A stretch of DNA of 64,000 nt, from the NCBI GenBank assembly GCA_963728145.1, contig CAVSJA010000007.1, positions 744,001 to 808,000 of the forward strand, written 5' to 3'. The notes below the pieces were generated by a model. The model worked only from the letters and a program-made list of their open reading frames with translations, was not told where the DNA came from and did no database searches. Source of the DNA: CAVSJA01 sp963728145 (GTDB lineage Bacteria; Bacteroidota; Bacteroidia; Chitinophagales; Chitinophagaceae). Shown in pieces: positions 51,199-60,386 of the stretch. The position numbers and the translations under genes were made by a program. Numbering within the stretch: position 1 is the stretch's first letter; every line of letters begins with the position of its first letter.

Positions 51199-52110
51199 AT
51201 GAAAAAAGTAAACCTATTCCTTTTTTGCATCATCGCCTTGTTCGTGTTGGGGTCTTGCGGCAAAACTGGATTTAAGAAAACAAGAAGTGGCATTTTGTAC
51301 CAGATCACTACTGATGGAAAGAGTCAAAAAGGAAAGAGAGGAGATTTTTTGAAAGTACATTTTACTTCCAAAGTTCGGGACTCATTACTGGGTAGCTCTT
51401 ATTCAGGTGTTCCAACTTATGCACCGGTTGATAGCCTTGGTCCCGTGTATAATGCTGCGGAAATATTTCCATTGTTGAGAAAAGGAGATAGCGCCGTTGT
51501 AGTTCTTCTCGCTGATACACTTTTTAAGCAAGATCCTTCCAGGATGCCTCCTTATATCAAACGTAAGGATAAGATTGTGCTCAGCTTTAAAGTGCTGGAT
51601 ATTTTACCCAATGAAGAGGCAAGAGCTAAAGATGAGGCGGATGAGATTAATAAACTTAGGGTTAGGGAGGTAAAGAATATTGAAGATTATCTTGCGAAAA
51701 ACAATATCAAAACACAGCGCGCGCCGAAAGGAACTTTTGTGTTGATTGAAAATCCGGGGGATGGACCGGCAGTTGATTCCGGTAAACAGGTAAGTGTTAA
51801 ATACACCGGCAAAACATTCGCCGGATTAGTTTTTGACAGTAATATCGATCCCAAGTTTCAACATACAGAACCCTATTCTTTCGTGATTGGCTCACAACCT
51901 CCGGGCGCGATTGAAGGATGGGATGATGGTCTTCGTCTTTTCAAAAAGGGTGGCAAGGGAAAACTTTATATTCCTTCAATGCTTGCTTATGGCGGCAATC
52001 CCCGTCCAGGTCCAATCAAACCGTTCGATAACCTGATGTTCGATGTGGAGATTGTTGATGTTACCGATGCGCCGAAGCAGAATGGAGGTGCAATGCCGCC
52101 GGGACATTAA
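51199..52110 (+). CDS. FKBP-type peptidyl-prolyl isomerase lipoprotein
   Basis: The 303-residue product has a signal peptide with lipobox GSC (Cys20). It has two FKBP units: a degenerate one at about 30-140 (GKRGDFLKVHFTSKV, with few active-site aromatics) and a complete one at about 185-295. The latter has VSVKYTGK, GLVFDSN, FVIGSQPPGAIEGWDDGL and KLYIPSMLAYGGNPRPG. It probably assists folding in the periplasm as a lipid-anchored isomerase. It lies six bases after the DHH gene. A heptad element with a terminator follows. Confidence 0.92.
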   Translation: MKKVNLFLFCIIALFVLGSCGKTGFKKTRSGILYQITTDGKSQKGKRGDFLKVHFTSKVRDSLLGSSYSGVPTYAPVDSLGPVYNAAEIFPLLRKGDSAVVVLLADTLFKQDPSRMPPYIKRKDKIVLSFKVLDILPNEEARAKDEADEINKLRVREVKNIEDYLAKNNIKTQRAPKGTFVLIENPGDGPAVDSGKQVSVKYTGKTFAGLVFDSNIDPKFQHTEPYSFVIGSQPPGAIEGWDDGLRLFKKGGKGKLYIPSMLAYGGNPRPGPIKPFDNLMFDVEIVDVTDAPKQNGGAMPPGH

Positions 52111-52111
52111 G

Positions 52112-52358
52112 AAATAGGCAATAAGCAATAGGCAATAAGCAATAGGCAATGGGCAATGGGCAATGGGCAATAGGCGATGGGCAATAGGCAATGGGCAATG
52201 GGCAATAGGCAATGGGCAATTGACACAACTCGGTTAAATAAATAAAAAACTCCGCCTCCACGATACTGTAGAGGCGGAGTTTTTATTTATTTATGTATTT
52301 AATTATCGAGTATTTGTCAATTGCCCATTGCCTATTGCCCATTGCCCATTGCCTATTG
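52112..52358. repeat. Composite GGCAATA element with internal terminator
   Basis: The left arm (52112-52219) has about 15 GGCAATA/GGCAATG units. The right arm (52318-52358) has complementary TTGCCCA/TTGCCTA units. The centre holds a 10-base-stem terminator and the words ATTTATT, TTAATTATCGAG. The same centre recurs at 60797-61022. The stop of the converging serine hydrolase (CTA at 52353) lies in the right arm. Confidence 0.85.
52243..52285. terminator. Bidirectional terminator inside the composite element
   Basis: AAAAAACTCCGCCTC pairs with GAGGCGGAGTTTTT around a 12-base loop (CACGATACTGTA). There is an A run on the left and a T run on the right, between converging genes. Confidence 0.88.
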
Positions 52359-53426
52359 GCATTTCGCCGGTAACTGCGCGTCAATTGCTTCTTTGATTGA
52401 TGCGTAAATATCTTTCTTTTGTTCGCTGATCAATGATTTTACAAAGATGATCGCTACATAGTTGCGGCACTTATCTACATAGGGCCAGGTTCCGAATAAT
52501 CCTGGGCTGCTTACTACAGTTGCAATTCCTTTCGCATCTTTTTCCTGTATCCATTCTCCCAAACCATATTCATAACCTTCCGCAACCTTTGGGATATACT
52601 TTACAGGAACACCATTTCCTTGTGGCTTTTGCATTTCGGCAACAGCTTCTTCACTGAGTATTCTCTTTCCGTCAAACATTCCTTTGTTAAGTATCATTGC
52701 GAGAAAATTGATGTAGTCGCCAGCAGTTGATTTCGCGCCGCCGGAAGGATTAGGCGAACTTCCATCATCATTTGTAAATGTTGTGGCTCTCATTTTAAGT
52801 GGCCTGGTTATTCTTTCCTGAACAAGTCTTTCGAAAGCTTTTTTCCCAATCACTTCACAAACTCTTGCCGCGATCGTTGGGCCGATACTTCCATAATGAA
52901 ATTCTGTACCTGCATTATTGGAAATTTCTTTTGCTGCATAACTATTCACTTCCTCTTCCAGTGAAGCAAACTTCTTTTTTTGGAGAAATCTTCCCTTGTC
53001 ATTTTCAATGCCGGTAGTATGCGACAAACAATGGCGAACTGTGACATAGCTCTTCATATACTTATCGAAAATGGGGAGATATTTACTTACTGGATCGTCG
53101 AGGTCAAGTTTGCCCTGGTCAACAAAGGTCATCACCAATGCTGCTGTCAACCATTTGCTACAACTTGCAATAGGAGCTTGGGATTTAATATTGAAATACT
53201 CGCCAATCTCTTTCTGGTAAACAATCTGGCTGTCTTTATAAATTACCGCGACCACATTATTCCCCAGCGATTTCAGGTTTTTTTCAAGGATCTGATCCAC
53301 TTCTCCAAAAGCCTCTTGCATTGGGGGTTGCTTCTTTTTGGACTGGCTGAAATTTTGCAGCCAGAATAACAGGAAGAAGGCCAGGATGCCGACTTTAAGG
53401 CAAGTTCTTGGGATTGATAATGACAT
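52353..53426 (-). CDS. Serine hydrolase, class C beta-lactamase fold
   Basis: The 357-residue product has an N-terminal hydrophobic signal (about 10-25). The beta-lactamase/esterase fold has SxxK at Ser88-Cys-Ser-Lys91, FHYGSIG as the second motif (Tyr-x-Ser) and VSSPGLFGTWPYV near the C-terminus. It is similar in type to the protein at 14258 but not a close copy. The ATG at 53426 is chosen over a far-upstream start. The stop falls in the heptad element. It is divergent from clpB. Confidence 0.86.
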   Translation of the reverse strand: MSLSIPRTCLKVGILAFFLLFWLQNFSQSKKKQPPMQEAFGEVDQILEKNLKSLGNNVVAVIYKDSQIVYQKEIGEYFNIKSQAPIASCSKWLTAALVMTFVDQGKLDLDDPVSKYLPIFDKYMKSYVTVRHCLSHTTGIENDKGRFLQKKKFASLEEEVNSYAAKEISNNAGTEFHYGSIGPTIAARVCEVIGKKAFERLVQERITRPLKMRATTFTNDDGSSPNPSGGAKSTAGDYINFLAMILNKGMFDGKRILSEEAVAEMQKPQGNGVPVKYIPKVAEGYEYGLGEWIQEKDAKGIATVVSSPGLFGTWPYVDKCRNYVAIIFVKSLISEQKKDIYASIKEAIDAQLPAKCQ

Positions 53427-53483
53427 ACTTACTGAAATTTTGGCTTGGATTGGGATTTGTGTATAGGATTTAAAGTTATTGGA

Positions 53484-53511
53484 AATTAGGTTAAAAAGGG
53501 TAGTCCTAATT
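53484..53511. promoter_or_regulatory. Inverted repeat upstream of clpB
   Basis: AATTAGG and CCTAATT face each other 14 bases apart, between the divergent hydrolase and clpB. It could be an operator for the chaperone operon; which factor binds is unknown. No exact -7 match is seen here. Confidence 0.35.
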
Positions 53512-53575
53512 GTTAAAGGAATAGAGATTATTGAATCAGGCACCCGCCTTCTTTCCAGATATAAAACTAAATACT

Positions 53576-56227
53576 ATGAATCTTGGAAATTTCACGATCA
53601 AGGCGACGGAAGCGCTTCAAAATGCGCAGCAGCTTGCTTTTAATAATCAGAATCCAAATATAGAAACTGAACATATCCTCAAGGCTTTACTTGATCAGGA
53701 GGATTCACCAGTTGAATATTTATTGAAGAAAAATAATGTTACCATCAACCTGCTTGAAAATAAAATACAGGAAGCATTAAACAAACTTCCGAAAACTTCA
53801 GGAGGAGAAAATGCGCAATCGATCAGCAGGGAAGCAAACAAAGCTGTATTGGCTGCGGGATCTGTATTGAAACAATTCGGTGATGAGTTTGTAACTCCTG
53901 AACATTTGTTACTTGGAATTCTTAAAGGCAGTGACAATACAGCAAAGCTTTTGAAGGATGCAGGTCTGAATGAAAAAGGATTAGTGCAGGCAACAAAAGA
54001 ATTGAGGAAAGGCGACACGATCAAAAGCCAAACACAGGAAACCCAATTCAATACACTGCAGAAATATGCCCGTAACCTGAATGAACTCGCAAGACAGGGC
54101 AAGCTTGATCCCGTGATTGGCAGGGATGAAGAAATCAGGAGGACACTTCATATTCTGTCGCGCAGAACAAAGAATAATCCATTGCTAGTTGGTGAACCGG
54201 GTGTTGGTAAAACTGCAATTGGAGAAGGCATTGCGCATCGTATAATTAATGGCGACGTGCCGGAGAATCTAAAAACAAAAACTATTTATGCCCTCGATAT
54301 GGGTCAGCTTATCGCAGGTGCGAAATATAAAGGTGAGTTTGAAGAAAGACTGAAGGGCGTGATTAAAGAAGTTCAGGATAGTGAAGGCGAGATCATTTTA
54401 TTCATTGATGAAATTCATACATTGGTCGGAGCGGGTGGAGGTGAAGGTGCAATGGATGCAGCAAATATTCTGAAACCGGCATTGGCCCGTGGAGAATTAA
54501 GAGCGATAGGAGCAACCACGCTCAATGAATATCAAAAGTATTTTGAAAAGGATAAGGCGCTTGAGCGTCGCTTCCAAAAAGTGATGATCGAGGAACCTTC
54601 AGTTGAAGATGCGATCTCTATTCTTCGGGGATTAAAAGATCGTTATGAAGCGCATCACCATGTGCGTATCAAGGATGAGGCAATCATCGCAGCGGTGCAA
54701 TTATCTCATCGATATATAACTGACCGCTTTCTTCCTGACAAAGCAATCGACCTCATTGATGAATCTGCGGCAAAGCTTCGTGTTGAAATGAACAGTATGC
54801 CGGAAGAGCTGGATATTCTTGAAAGGCAGATCCGCCAATTGGAGATAGAAAGGGAAGCAATCAAAAGGGAAGGAGACGACGCAAAGTTAAAATCATTGAA
54901 TACCGATATCGCTAACCATTCAGTTGAACGCGACACACTCAGATCAAAATGGAAGGAAGAGAAAGAGCTGGTTGAAAAAATACAGGCCGCTAAGGCTGAA
55001 TTGGAAAGTTTGAAGCTGCAGGCTGAGCAGGCCGAACGAAACGGAGATTATGGTAGGGTTGCGGAAATCAGGTATGGCAAGATGAAGGAACAAGAGCAGA
55101 TTATCGACAAATACTCTAAGCTGCTTGGCTCTATGAGTGAGGGAAGGAGATTGTTAAAAGAAGAGGTAGATGCCGAGGATATTGCCGAAGCAGTCGCAAA
55201 GTCAACCGGCATACCGGTATCCCGAATGCTACAGACGGAAAAGGAAAAATTGCTGCATTTGGAAGAACAATTACATAAAAGAGTTGTTGGACAAGATGAA
55301 GCAATCATTGCAGTTTCCGATGCAATCCGACGTAGCAGGGCAGGCCTGGCCGATCCAAAAAAACCAATTGGATCATTCATATTCCTGGGGACGACGGGTG
55401 TGGGTAAAACCGAGTTGGCGAAAGCCCTTGCAGAATACCTCTTCGACGATGAGCACATGATGACCAGGATCGATATGAGTGAATACCAGGAAAAGCATAC
55501 GGTGAGCAGGTTGGTTGGAGCGCCTCCGGGGTATGTAGGTTATGACGAAGGAGGCCAGTTGACAGAGGCGGTTCGCCGCAAGCCATACAGTGTTGTATTG
55601 CTGGATGAAATTGAGAAGGCCCATCCTGATGTTTGGAATGTTTTGTTGCAGGTTTTAGATGACGGTAGACTGACAGATAATAAGGGACGGGTAGTTAACT
55701 TCAAGAATACGATAATCATAATGACTTCCAATATTGGGAGCCATATCATCCAGGAGGCTTTTGAAAACGTGAACGAGAAAAATGTGGAAGAGCTGACGGA
55801 TAAGGCAAAGGTTGAAGTGATGAATTTGCTGAGGCAAACCATCCGTCCAGAGTTTCTGAACAGGGTCGATGAGACAATAATGTTCAGACCTTTGCTCAAA
55901 AATGAAATTAAGGGCATTGTTAACATCCAGTTGGAAAATCTTAAGAGATTAGTCCTGGCCAATGATATCGAATTGAAATTCAGTGAGTATGTGCTGGATT
56001 GGCTGGCCGAACAAGGGTATGATCCGCAGTTTGGCGCCCGTCCTTTGAAGCGTTTGATACAAAAGGAGATTGTAAATCAGTTGAGTAAACGTATCTTGGC
56101 GGGCGATATCGACAGAGCCCAGCCGGTTTTGATCGATGTTTTTGATAATACAGTAGTCATTCGGAATGAAGCCCAGGCTACCCCGAAAGCTTTCGGGGCC
56201 AGGGAAACCGAAAAATCGCGAACATAA
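53576..56227 (+). CDS. clpB: ATP-dependent disaggregase ClpB
   Basis: The 883-residue product has the full ClpB layout. The N-domain repeats (about 1-150) come first. NBD1 has Walker A GEPGVGKT and Walker B ILFIDEIHT. The coiled-coil M domain is at about 405-535. NBD2 has GTTGVGKT and the VVLLDEIEKAHPDV Walker B. The C-terminal D2-small domain includes GARPLKRLIQ. A tail after IRNEAQ is poorly conserved. It rescues aggregated protein in the cytoplasm. The ATG at 53576 starts the conserved N-domain. Its stop overlaps an unusually strong ribosome site for the next gene. Confidence 0.97.
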   Translation: MNLGNFTIKATEALQNAQQLAFNNQNPNIETEHILKALLDQEDSPVEYLLKKNNVTINLLENKIQEALNKLPKTSGGENAQSISREANKAVLAAGSVLKQFGDEFVTPEHLLLGILKGSDNTAKLLKDAGLNEKGLVQATKELRKGDTIKSQTQETQFNTLQKYARNLNELARQGKLDPVIGRDEEIRRTLHILSRRTKNNPLLVGEPGVGKTAIGEGIAHRIINGDVPENLKTKTIYALDMGQLIAGAKYKGEFEERLKGVIKEVQDSEGEIILFIDEIHTLVGAGGGEGAMDAANILKPALARGELRAIGATTLNEYQKYFEKDKALERRFQKVMIEEPSVEDAISILRGLKDRYEAHHHVRIKDEAIIAAVQLSHRYITDRFLPDKAIDLIDESAAKLRVEMNSMPEELDILERQIRQLEIEREAIKREGDDAKLKSLNTDIANHSVERDTLRSKWKEEKELVEKIQAAKAELESLKLQAEQAERNGDYGRVAEIRYGKMKEQEQIIDKYSKLLGSMSEGRRLLKEEVDAEDIAEAVAKSTGIPVSRMLQTEKEKLLHLEEQLHKRVVGQDEAIIAVSDAIRRSRAGLADPKKPIGSFIFLGTTGVGKTELAKALAEYLFDDEHMMTRIDMSEYQEKHTVSRLVGAPPGYVGYDEGGQLTEAVRRKPYSVVLLDEIEKAHPDVWNVLLQVLDDGRLTDNKGRVVNFKNTIIIMTSNIGSHIIQEAFENVNEKNVEELTDKAKVEVMNLLRQTIRPEFLNRVDETIMFRPLLKNEIKGIVNIQLENLKRLVLANDIELKFSEYVLDWLAEQGYDPQFGARPLKRLIQKEIVNQLSKRILAGDIDRAQPVLIDVFDNTVVIRNEAQATPKAFGARETEKSRT

Positions 56228-56235
56228 AAGGAGGT
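56227..56235 (+). promoter_or_regulatory. Near-consensus Shine-Dalgarno overlapping the clpB stop
   Basis: AAAGGAGGT starts at the last base of the clpB stop and ends seven bases before the next ATG. Such a complete match is rare in this phylum, where most genes here show no Shine-Dalgarno sequence. Confidence 0.7.
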
Positions 56236-56242
56236 ATATTTT

Positions 56243-56812
56243 ATGGCTTTCAAAAAAGAGGTAGTAGAGATTATTGATCCAAAGGATGTATTTGTGGGTG
56301 ATCCTGATGCACCTGTAACTCTTATGGAGTTTGGTGAATATGAGAGTGAAGCATGCGCCAAGGCGAACGAAGTGGTGAAGCAATTAATGGAAGATTTTGA
56401 AGGAAAGATCAGGTTCAATTTCCGTCATTTCCCATTAACGAAGATCCATCAGCGTAGTCTGAAGGCAGCTGAGGCTTCAGTTGCTGCGGCCCAGGAAGGA
56501 AAATTCTGGGAAATGCATGGCATCTTATTCAATAACCGACGTAATCTCGGTACTACAAGTTTGAAACTGCATTCCAAAGAGGCTGGTATTTCAAACAAAC
56601 ATTTCCTCGATAATCTGGTAAATGGAACCTATGGCTGGCAGGTTCAGGATGATCTGAGGGAAGGACTGGACAGAGGCGTTAAGGATGTTCCGGCATTTTT
56701 TATCAATGATGAACCTTTCACAGGTAAGCCAACTTATGACAATTTGAAGAAAGCGATCCAGGATGCGCTTAAATTGGCTAAAAGGAAAAAAGTAACTCGT
56801 CAAAGGGCTTAG
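56243..56812 (+). CDS. DsbA-like thioredoxin-fold protein with a single active-site Cys
   Basis: The 189-residue product has the DsbA/DSBA fold: VTLMEFGEYESEACAKANEVV in place of the usual Cys-x-x-Cys strand, then GKIRFNFRHFPL, AAQEGKFWEMHGILF, and the cis-Pro loop DVPAFFI. The motif reads Ser35-Glu-Ala-Cys38, so the first, nucleophilic Cys is lost and only the second is kept. There is no signal peptide, so it should be cytoplasmic. It may bind or hold proteins rather than oxidise them. It follows clpB by 15 bases and is probably co-transcribed. A terminator follows. Confidence 0.86.
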   Translation: MAFKKEVVEIIDPKDVFVGDPDAPVTLMEFGEYESEACAKANEVVKQLMEDFEGKIRFNFRHFPLTKIHQRSLKAAEASVAAAQEGKFWEMHGILFNNRRNLGTTSLKLHSKEAGISNKHFLDNLVNGTYGWQVQDDLREGLDRGVKDVPAFFINDEPFTGKPTYDNLKKAIQDALKLAKRKKVTRQRA

Positions 56813-56839
56813 TCCCGCAATAGGAATGCTTTATTGTTA

Positions 56840-56870
56840 AAATCCTTCCACCATGTGGAGGGATTTTTTA
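56840..56870 (+). terminator. Rho-independent terminator of the clpB operon
   Basis: AATCCTTCCAC pairs with GTGGAGGGATT around a 3-base loop, with six T following. Confidence 0.85.
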
Positions 56871-56930
56871 TTTACCCGTATCTTTTTCCGGATGGTATTC
56901 GTTTTGTATTTAGACCAGGTGGAATAGACC

Positions 56931-58802
56931 ATGCGGAAGCTAACCGAAATGTTTCAAAAAAGAAACCTCTTTGCTCTGATCCTCCTGCTCCCGATTGCTA
57001 TGGGGATTGCAGGAAGAACCTTCGCCCAGGAAGACAGTTCCAGGCGTAAGGGGATAGACAGCTTTATCCTTAAGCAAAAAGGCATCATTGGAAATCTCGC
57101 TGAGAATTTATTGGCGGATCAGGAGGCTTCTGACTCCGCTGTTCTGCTCAGGCCCGATCAAATATTTGAGCGATTTAGGGGAAGAGTCATTCGCAATATC
57201 AGGGTCCATTCCCTTCAATTCGGTACTTCCATTACAGACACAACAAAAAAGTTCAGGAATATACTCACCAATCTTGCCGACTTTCTTCATAATACAACTG
57301 GGGATTATGTAATCCGGAAAAACCTGTTTTTTAGGAAATATGATCGGGTTAGTCCATTCTTACTGGCAGAAAATGAAAGGCATTTTCACGACCAGGATTT
57401 TCTTCGTGATGCCCGCATTCGGATAATACCAGTGGAAGGCAGTAATGATTCTGTCGACATATTTGTTCTTACTAAAGACGTTCTATCCATTGGCGGATCA
57501 TTTCGCATGCACAATGTCGAGGCCTATAGTGCAACACTGGAGGAGGAGAATTTAGCTGGAACGGGAAACCGGATAAGCATAAGTGGACTATACGATGCGA
57601 AAAGGAGAGAACCCTGGGGTTTGGGAGCAGAATATTTATCCAGAAACATAGGTGGAAGTTTTATAGATGTTTATTTGGGATATAAAAACTTTCAAAGCGC
57701 GTATGGCAGCCAGGCCAGGGAAGAAACGGCTTATTACATGCGTCTGCTCAGGCCATTGGTAAATTCCTATATGCGATGGACCTATGGCCTTGACTTTTCC
57801 TGGAATGAAGGAAAAAATCTTTATTTCCCGGACTCGACATACAAAAATGAGCTCCAATACAAATACAGGTTCTTCGACTCCTGGGTTGTATTGAATGAAA
57901 GAGCTAATAAATTTCAAAGCGATTCAAGGGATGAGCGTCTTAGAAAATTAGTCGGACTTCGGTTAACGCAACGCAAGTTTTTCCAGAGACCAGAAAAATT
58001 TTCTGAAAGAGCCAATTACTATTTTGCAAATCTCGACGCTGTACTCGGATCTTTTTCAATCCTTAAACAGAATTTTTATCGTACAAGTTATGTCTATGGA
58101 TTTGGAAGAACCGAGGACGTGCCCGAGGGTATAGATATTTCATTAAATACAGGTTGGACAATAAAGGAAAACCTTTCGCGACCTTATCTTGGTTTAGACT
58201 TTCACCGGTTTTATTTTACTTCGAAACAATCTTATTTCGATTATAAAGTTCGTGCGGGTGGTTATTTTAGAGATGGAAGAATCGAAGATGTTGATATACT
58301 CCTGAACCTGGACTATTTCAGCAGGCTGTTAAGTCTTGGAAAATGGAAGCAAAGATCATTTGTAAGTACTGGTGTTGCGCGTCAATTAAATACTACTGCA
58401 ATTCATGAACCATTATTCCTGCAAAGCGATTTCGGTCTGCCTGAATTCAGGCAGCCGAGATTTTGGGGAGGCGACTGGCGGGCCTCATTCAAAGCAGAAA
58501 CAGTTTTTTATACGCCATGGTCTCTTCTATTATTCCGATTCGCCCCATTTATTTCTGGAAATATTTGTTATCTCAATATAAACCCTGAGGGACTAAAAGA
58601 GCATCGGTTTTACAGCAGCATCGCAGGCGGAATGCGGATAAGAAACGAAAGCCTGATCTTTGGTACTGTTGAGTTAAAAACCTTCTATTTCCCTTCAGGA
58701 AATCTTCAAAGGCAAGCGTGGAAATTTGAAGTCAATACGAATATAAAATTCAAGTATAACCGCCAGTTTGTGAAGAGACCTGAGATTATCAGGGTAAACT
58801 AA
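56931..58802 (+). CDS. Outer-membrane protein with POTRA domain and BamA/TamA-like barrel
   Basis: The 623-residue product has a signal peptide (about 10-33, ending TFAQ). A POTRA-like unit lies at about 85-180 (IRNIRVHSLQFGTSI, RHFHDQDFLRDARIRIIPVEGSNDSVDIFVLTKD). A 16-strand barrel-like region follows (about 185-623), with GNRISISGLYD, YYMRLLRPL, FYRTSYVYGFG and the terminal strand WKFEVNTNIKFKYNRQF. It belongs to the Omp85-like group but has one POTRA, fewer than BamA. It may insert or export surface proteins. It has no neighbour that reveals a partner. Confidence 0.85.
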   Translation: MRKLTEMFQKRNLFALILLLPIAMGIAGRTFAQEDSSRRKGIDSFILKQKGIIGNLAENLLADQEASDSAVLLRPDQIFERFRGRVIRNIRVHSLQFGTSITDTTKKFRNILTNLADFLHNTTGDYVIRKNLFFRKYDRVSPFLLAENERHFHDQDFLRDARIRIIPVEGSNDSVDIFVLTKDVLSIGGSFRMHNVEAYSATLEEENLAGTGNRISISGLYDAKRREPWGLGAEYLSRNIGGSFIDVYLGYKNFQSAYGSQAREETAYYMRLLRPLVNSYMRWTYGLDFSWNEGKNLYFPDSTYKNELQYKYRFFDSWVVLNERANKFQSDSRDERLRKLVGLRLTQRKFFQRPEKFSERANYYFANLDAVLGSFSILKQNFYRTSYVYGFGRTEDVPEGIDISLNTGWTIKENLSRPYLGLDFHRFYFTSKQSYFDYKVRAGGYFRDGRIEDVDILLNLDYFSRLLSLGKWKQRSFVSTGVARQLNTTAIHEPLFLQSDFGLPEFRQPRFWGGDWRASFKAETVFYTPWSLLLFRFAPFISGNICYLNINPEGLKEHRFYSSIAGGMRIRNESLIFGTVELKTFYFPSGNLQRQAWKFEVNTNIKFKYNRQFVKRPEIIRVN

Positions 58803-58911
58803 GCATTTTGCAGCTTTACGCGTCATGTTTCCAATATTCTATTCCTCTTAACTATTGAGGCTTTATTCATTGATTCACTTTCGGTATTTTTGGGCGTTAA
58901 ATCCCTTGATA

Positions 58912-59604
58912 GTGAAGAAGTCCATATCATTCTTTAGTTTGTGCCTCTTGTGTTTGCCCGTTTTTGCTCAAACCACCAACAATTCCAGCAATTATTTTAT
59001 TGAAGCGTATGATGTAAACGGGAAGCCTTTTACTTTCAAGAGTAAAATGGATGTTGAAGGATCCCCGATGTTTTCAGAAAGTTGGAACATCGGTATTGTG
59101 AATTTTGAGAAGGGGCAGGCGATAACTAAAATAGAATTACAGTTCAATATTCATGAAAACGAATTGTATTTCAGGAAAGACAACCTGGTTTACACATTTG
59201 CCGATCCGGTAAGCGAATTCAGCTTTCCGTATAGTGACGAGGGGCAGACCCGCACCGTGAAATTCCGGAATGGCTATACCGCTCAACAAAAAAGAACACT
59301 AAAAAGTTTTTACCAGGTCCTGGCCGATGGAAAGAATCTGCAATTGTTAAAATATGTTTCCAAAATCGTCAGGGAAAAATATGAATACAGCCAACCAGTT
59401 AGGAAGTATTATGACTTAAAAGAAGAATTGTTCATCCAAAATAATAAGACGGGTGAATTGATTGCAATAAAAAAGGACAGGCAATCCGTCAATAGAGCAT
59501 TACCTTCTTATAATAATTCAATAAACAAATTGACGAAGGAAAACGATTTGGATCTGAACTCCGAAAACGGATTGATAAGGCTGATCGAATTATTGAATAA
59601 CTAA
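58912..59604 (+). CDS. Exported protein of unknown function
   Basis: The 230-residue product starts from GTG at 58912, which opens the signal peptide VKKSISFFSLCLLCLPVFAQ. The mature part is alpha/beta with a basic middle (QQKRTLKSFYQVLADGKNLQLLKYV, PVRKYYDLKEELFIQ) and a polar C-terminus. No family is recognised. Reading from a TTG at 58855 adds 19 residues that are not typical of a signal. A bidirectional terminator follows its stop and precedes the RNA-binding protein gene. Confidence 0.7.
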   Translation: MKKSISFFSLCLLCLPVFAQTTNNSSNYFIEAYDVNGKPFTFKSKMDVEGSPMFSESWNIGIVNFEKGQAITKIELQFNIHENELYFRKDNLVYTFADPVSEFSFPYSDEGQTRTVKFRNGYTAQQKRTLKSFYQVLADGKNLQLLKYVSKIVREKYEYSQPVRKYYDLKEELFIQNNKTGELIAIKKDRQSVNRALPSYNNSINKLTKENDLDLNSENGLIRLIELLNN

Positions 59605-59621
59605 CCTTTACGCGATAAAAT

Positions 59622-59660
59622 AAAAAAGAGCTCCGGAAAATTCCAGGGCTCTTTCTTATT
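59622..59660. terminator. Terminator between converging genes
   Basis: AAAGAGCTC-GG pairs with CC-GGGCTCTTT around a short loop, with A-rich sequence left and TTTCTTATTT right. Confidence 0.8.
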
Positions 59661-59678
59661 TAAATCATTCGGGTATTC

Positions 59679-59987
59679 TTACCAACGATTGTTGTTGTTG
59701 GAAAAAGAACGCCTGTTGTTATTTCCACCGCCATTGCTTCTTTCTTCGCGTGGTTTTGCAACGTTTACTTTGATAGTGCGGCCGTCAACGATAGCGCCAT
59801 CTAATTCGGCGATCGCTTTTTGGGCTGCTGCCTCATCCGGCATTTCCACGAAAGCAAAGCCGCGGCTGCGATTCGTGAATTTGTCCATGATAATTCTTGC
59901 AGAACTAACTTCACCGTATTCTGCAAAATACTCTCTCAGGTCTTCGTCCTGAACGGCGAAGCTTAAATTTGAAACGAAAATGTTCAT
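59679..59987 (-). CDS. RRM-type RNA-binding protein
   Basis: The 102-residue product is one RNA-recognition motif (about 2-78). RNP2 is IFVSNL, RNP1 is RGFAFVEM and DEDLREYFAEYGEVSSA lies in between. A short Gly/Asn/Arg tail (about 85-102) follows, as in cold-inducible bacterial RRM proteins. It probably binds RNA in the cytoplasm. The ATG at 59987 is preferred to two TTGs just upstream. A -7 box is seen 20 bases before it. Confidence 0.93.
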   Translation of the reverse strand: MNIFVSNLSFAVQDEDLREYFAEYGEVSSARIIMDKFTNRSRGFAFVEMPDEAAAQKAIAELDGAIVDGRTIKVNVAKPREERSNGGGNNNRRSFSNNNNRW

Positions 59988-60006
59988 CAACAAAAAAATT
60001 AAAGAT

Positions 60007-60014
60007 CAAAAATA
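60007..60014 (-). promoter_or_regulatory. -7 box of the RRM protein gene
   Basis: TATTTTTG on the minus strand is an exact TAnnTTTG match 20 bases before the ATG. No TTG lies at the standard distance. Confidence 0.4.
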
Positions 60015-60212
60015 CTTGAGAACAGATTAAAGCGAAGACTAACTATTAGCAGAATTTGCCTAGCAGAAAGGACGTTCACTTACTTAGAACTCAAATTAAC
60101 GACGCGAAGATATTATCGGATAGCCAATTACACAAGTATTTCTCTATAATGGAATTGTAAAATTTTCCACAGAACTTCTCCACGTTCGTTTCGGAGCATA
60201 TTTAGAATCCCC

Positions 60213-60296
60213 TCCGTTTTATCCGTGTCCTCCCTGGCCGCAATCTGGCGCAAAGCGCCAGAAAAAGGCAGCCACGGAGGACACGGATAACACGGA
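60213..60296. repeat. Nested inverted repeat in a 399-base gene-free gap
   Basis: Outer arms TCCGTTTTATCCGTGTCCTC (60213 on) and GCCACGGAGG-ACACGGATAA (60271-60296) pair with one short gap. An inner palindrome TCTGGCG-CAAAG-CGCCAGA (60244-60262) sits in the loop. The outer units resemble ACACGGA/GGACACGGA repeats. No gene is seen in 59988-60386. Confidence 0.7.
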
Positions 60297-60386
60297 AAGG
60301 GAATTTAGTGGGGAATTAAGTCGGCAATGGGCATTCAAAATAGTGGTGGCTCGGTGATTGCATTAGTTCAGCGAAAAAAAACTATC

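Noticed and set aside
51976..52261. Open frames reading PIAHCPLPIAYC-like repeats on the minus strand
   Set aside because: They are translations of the GGCAATA array and have no independent start, domain or conservation sign. Similar frames occur at every array of this type.
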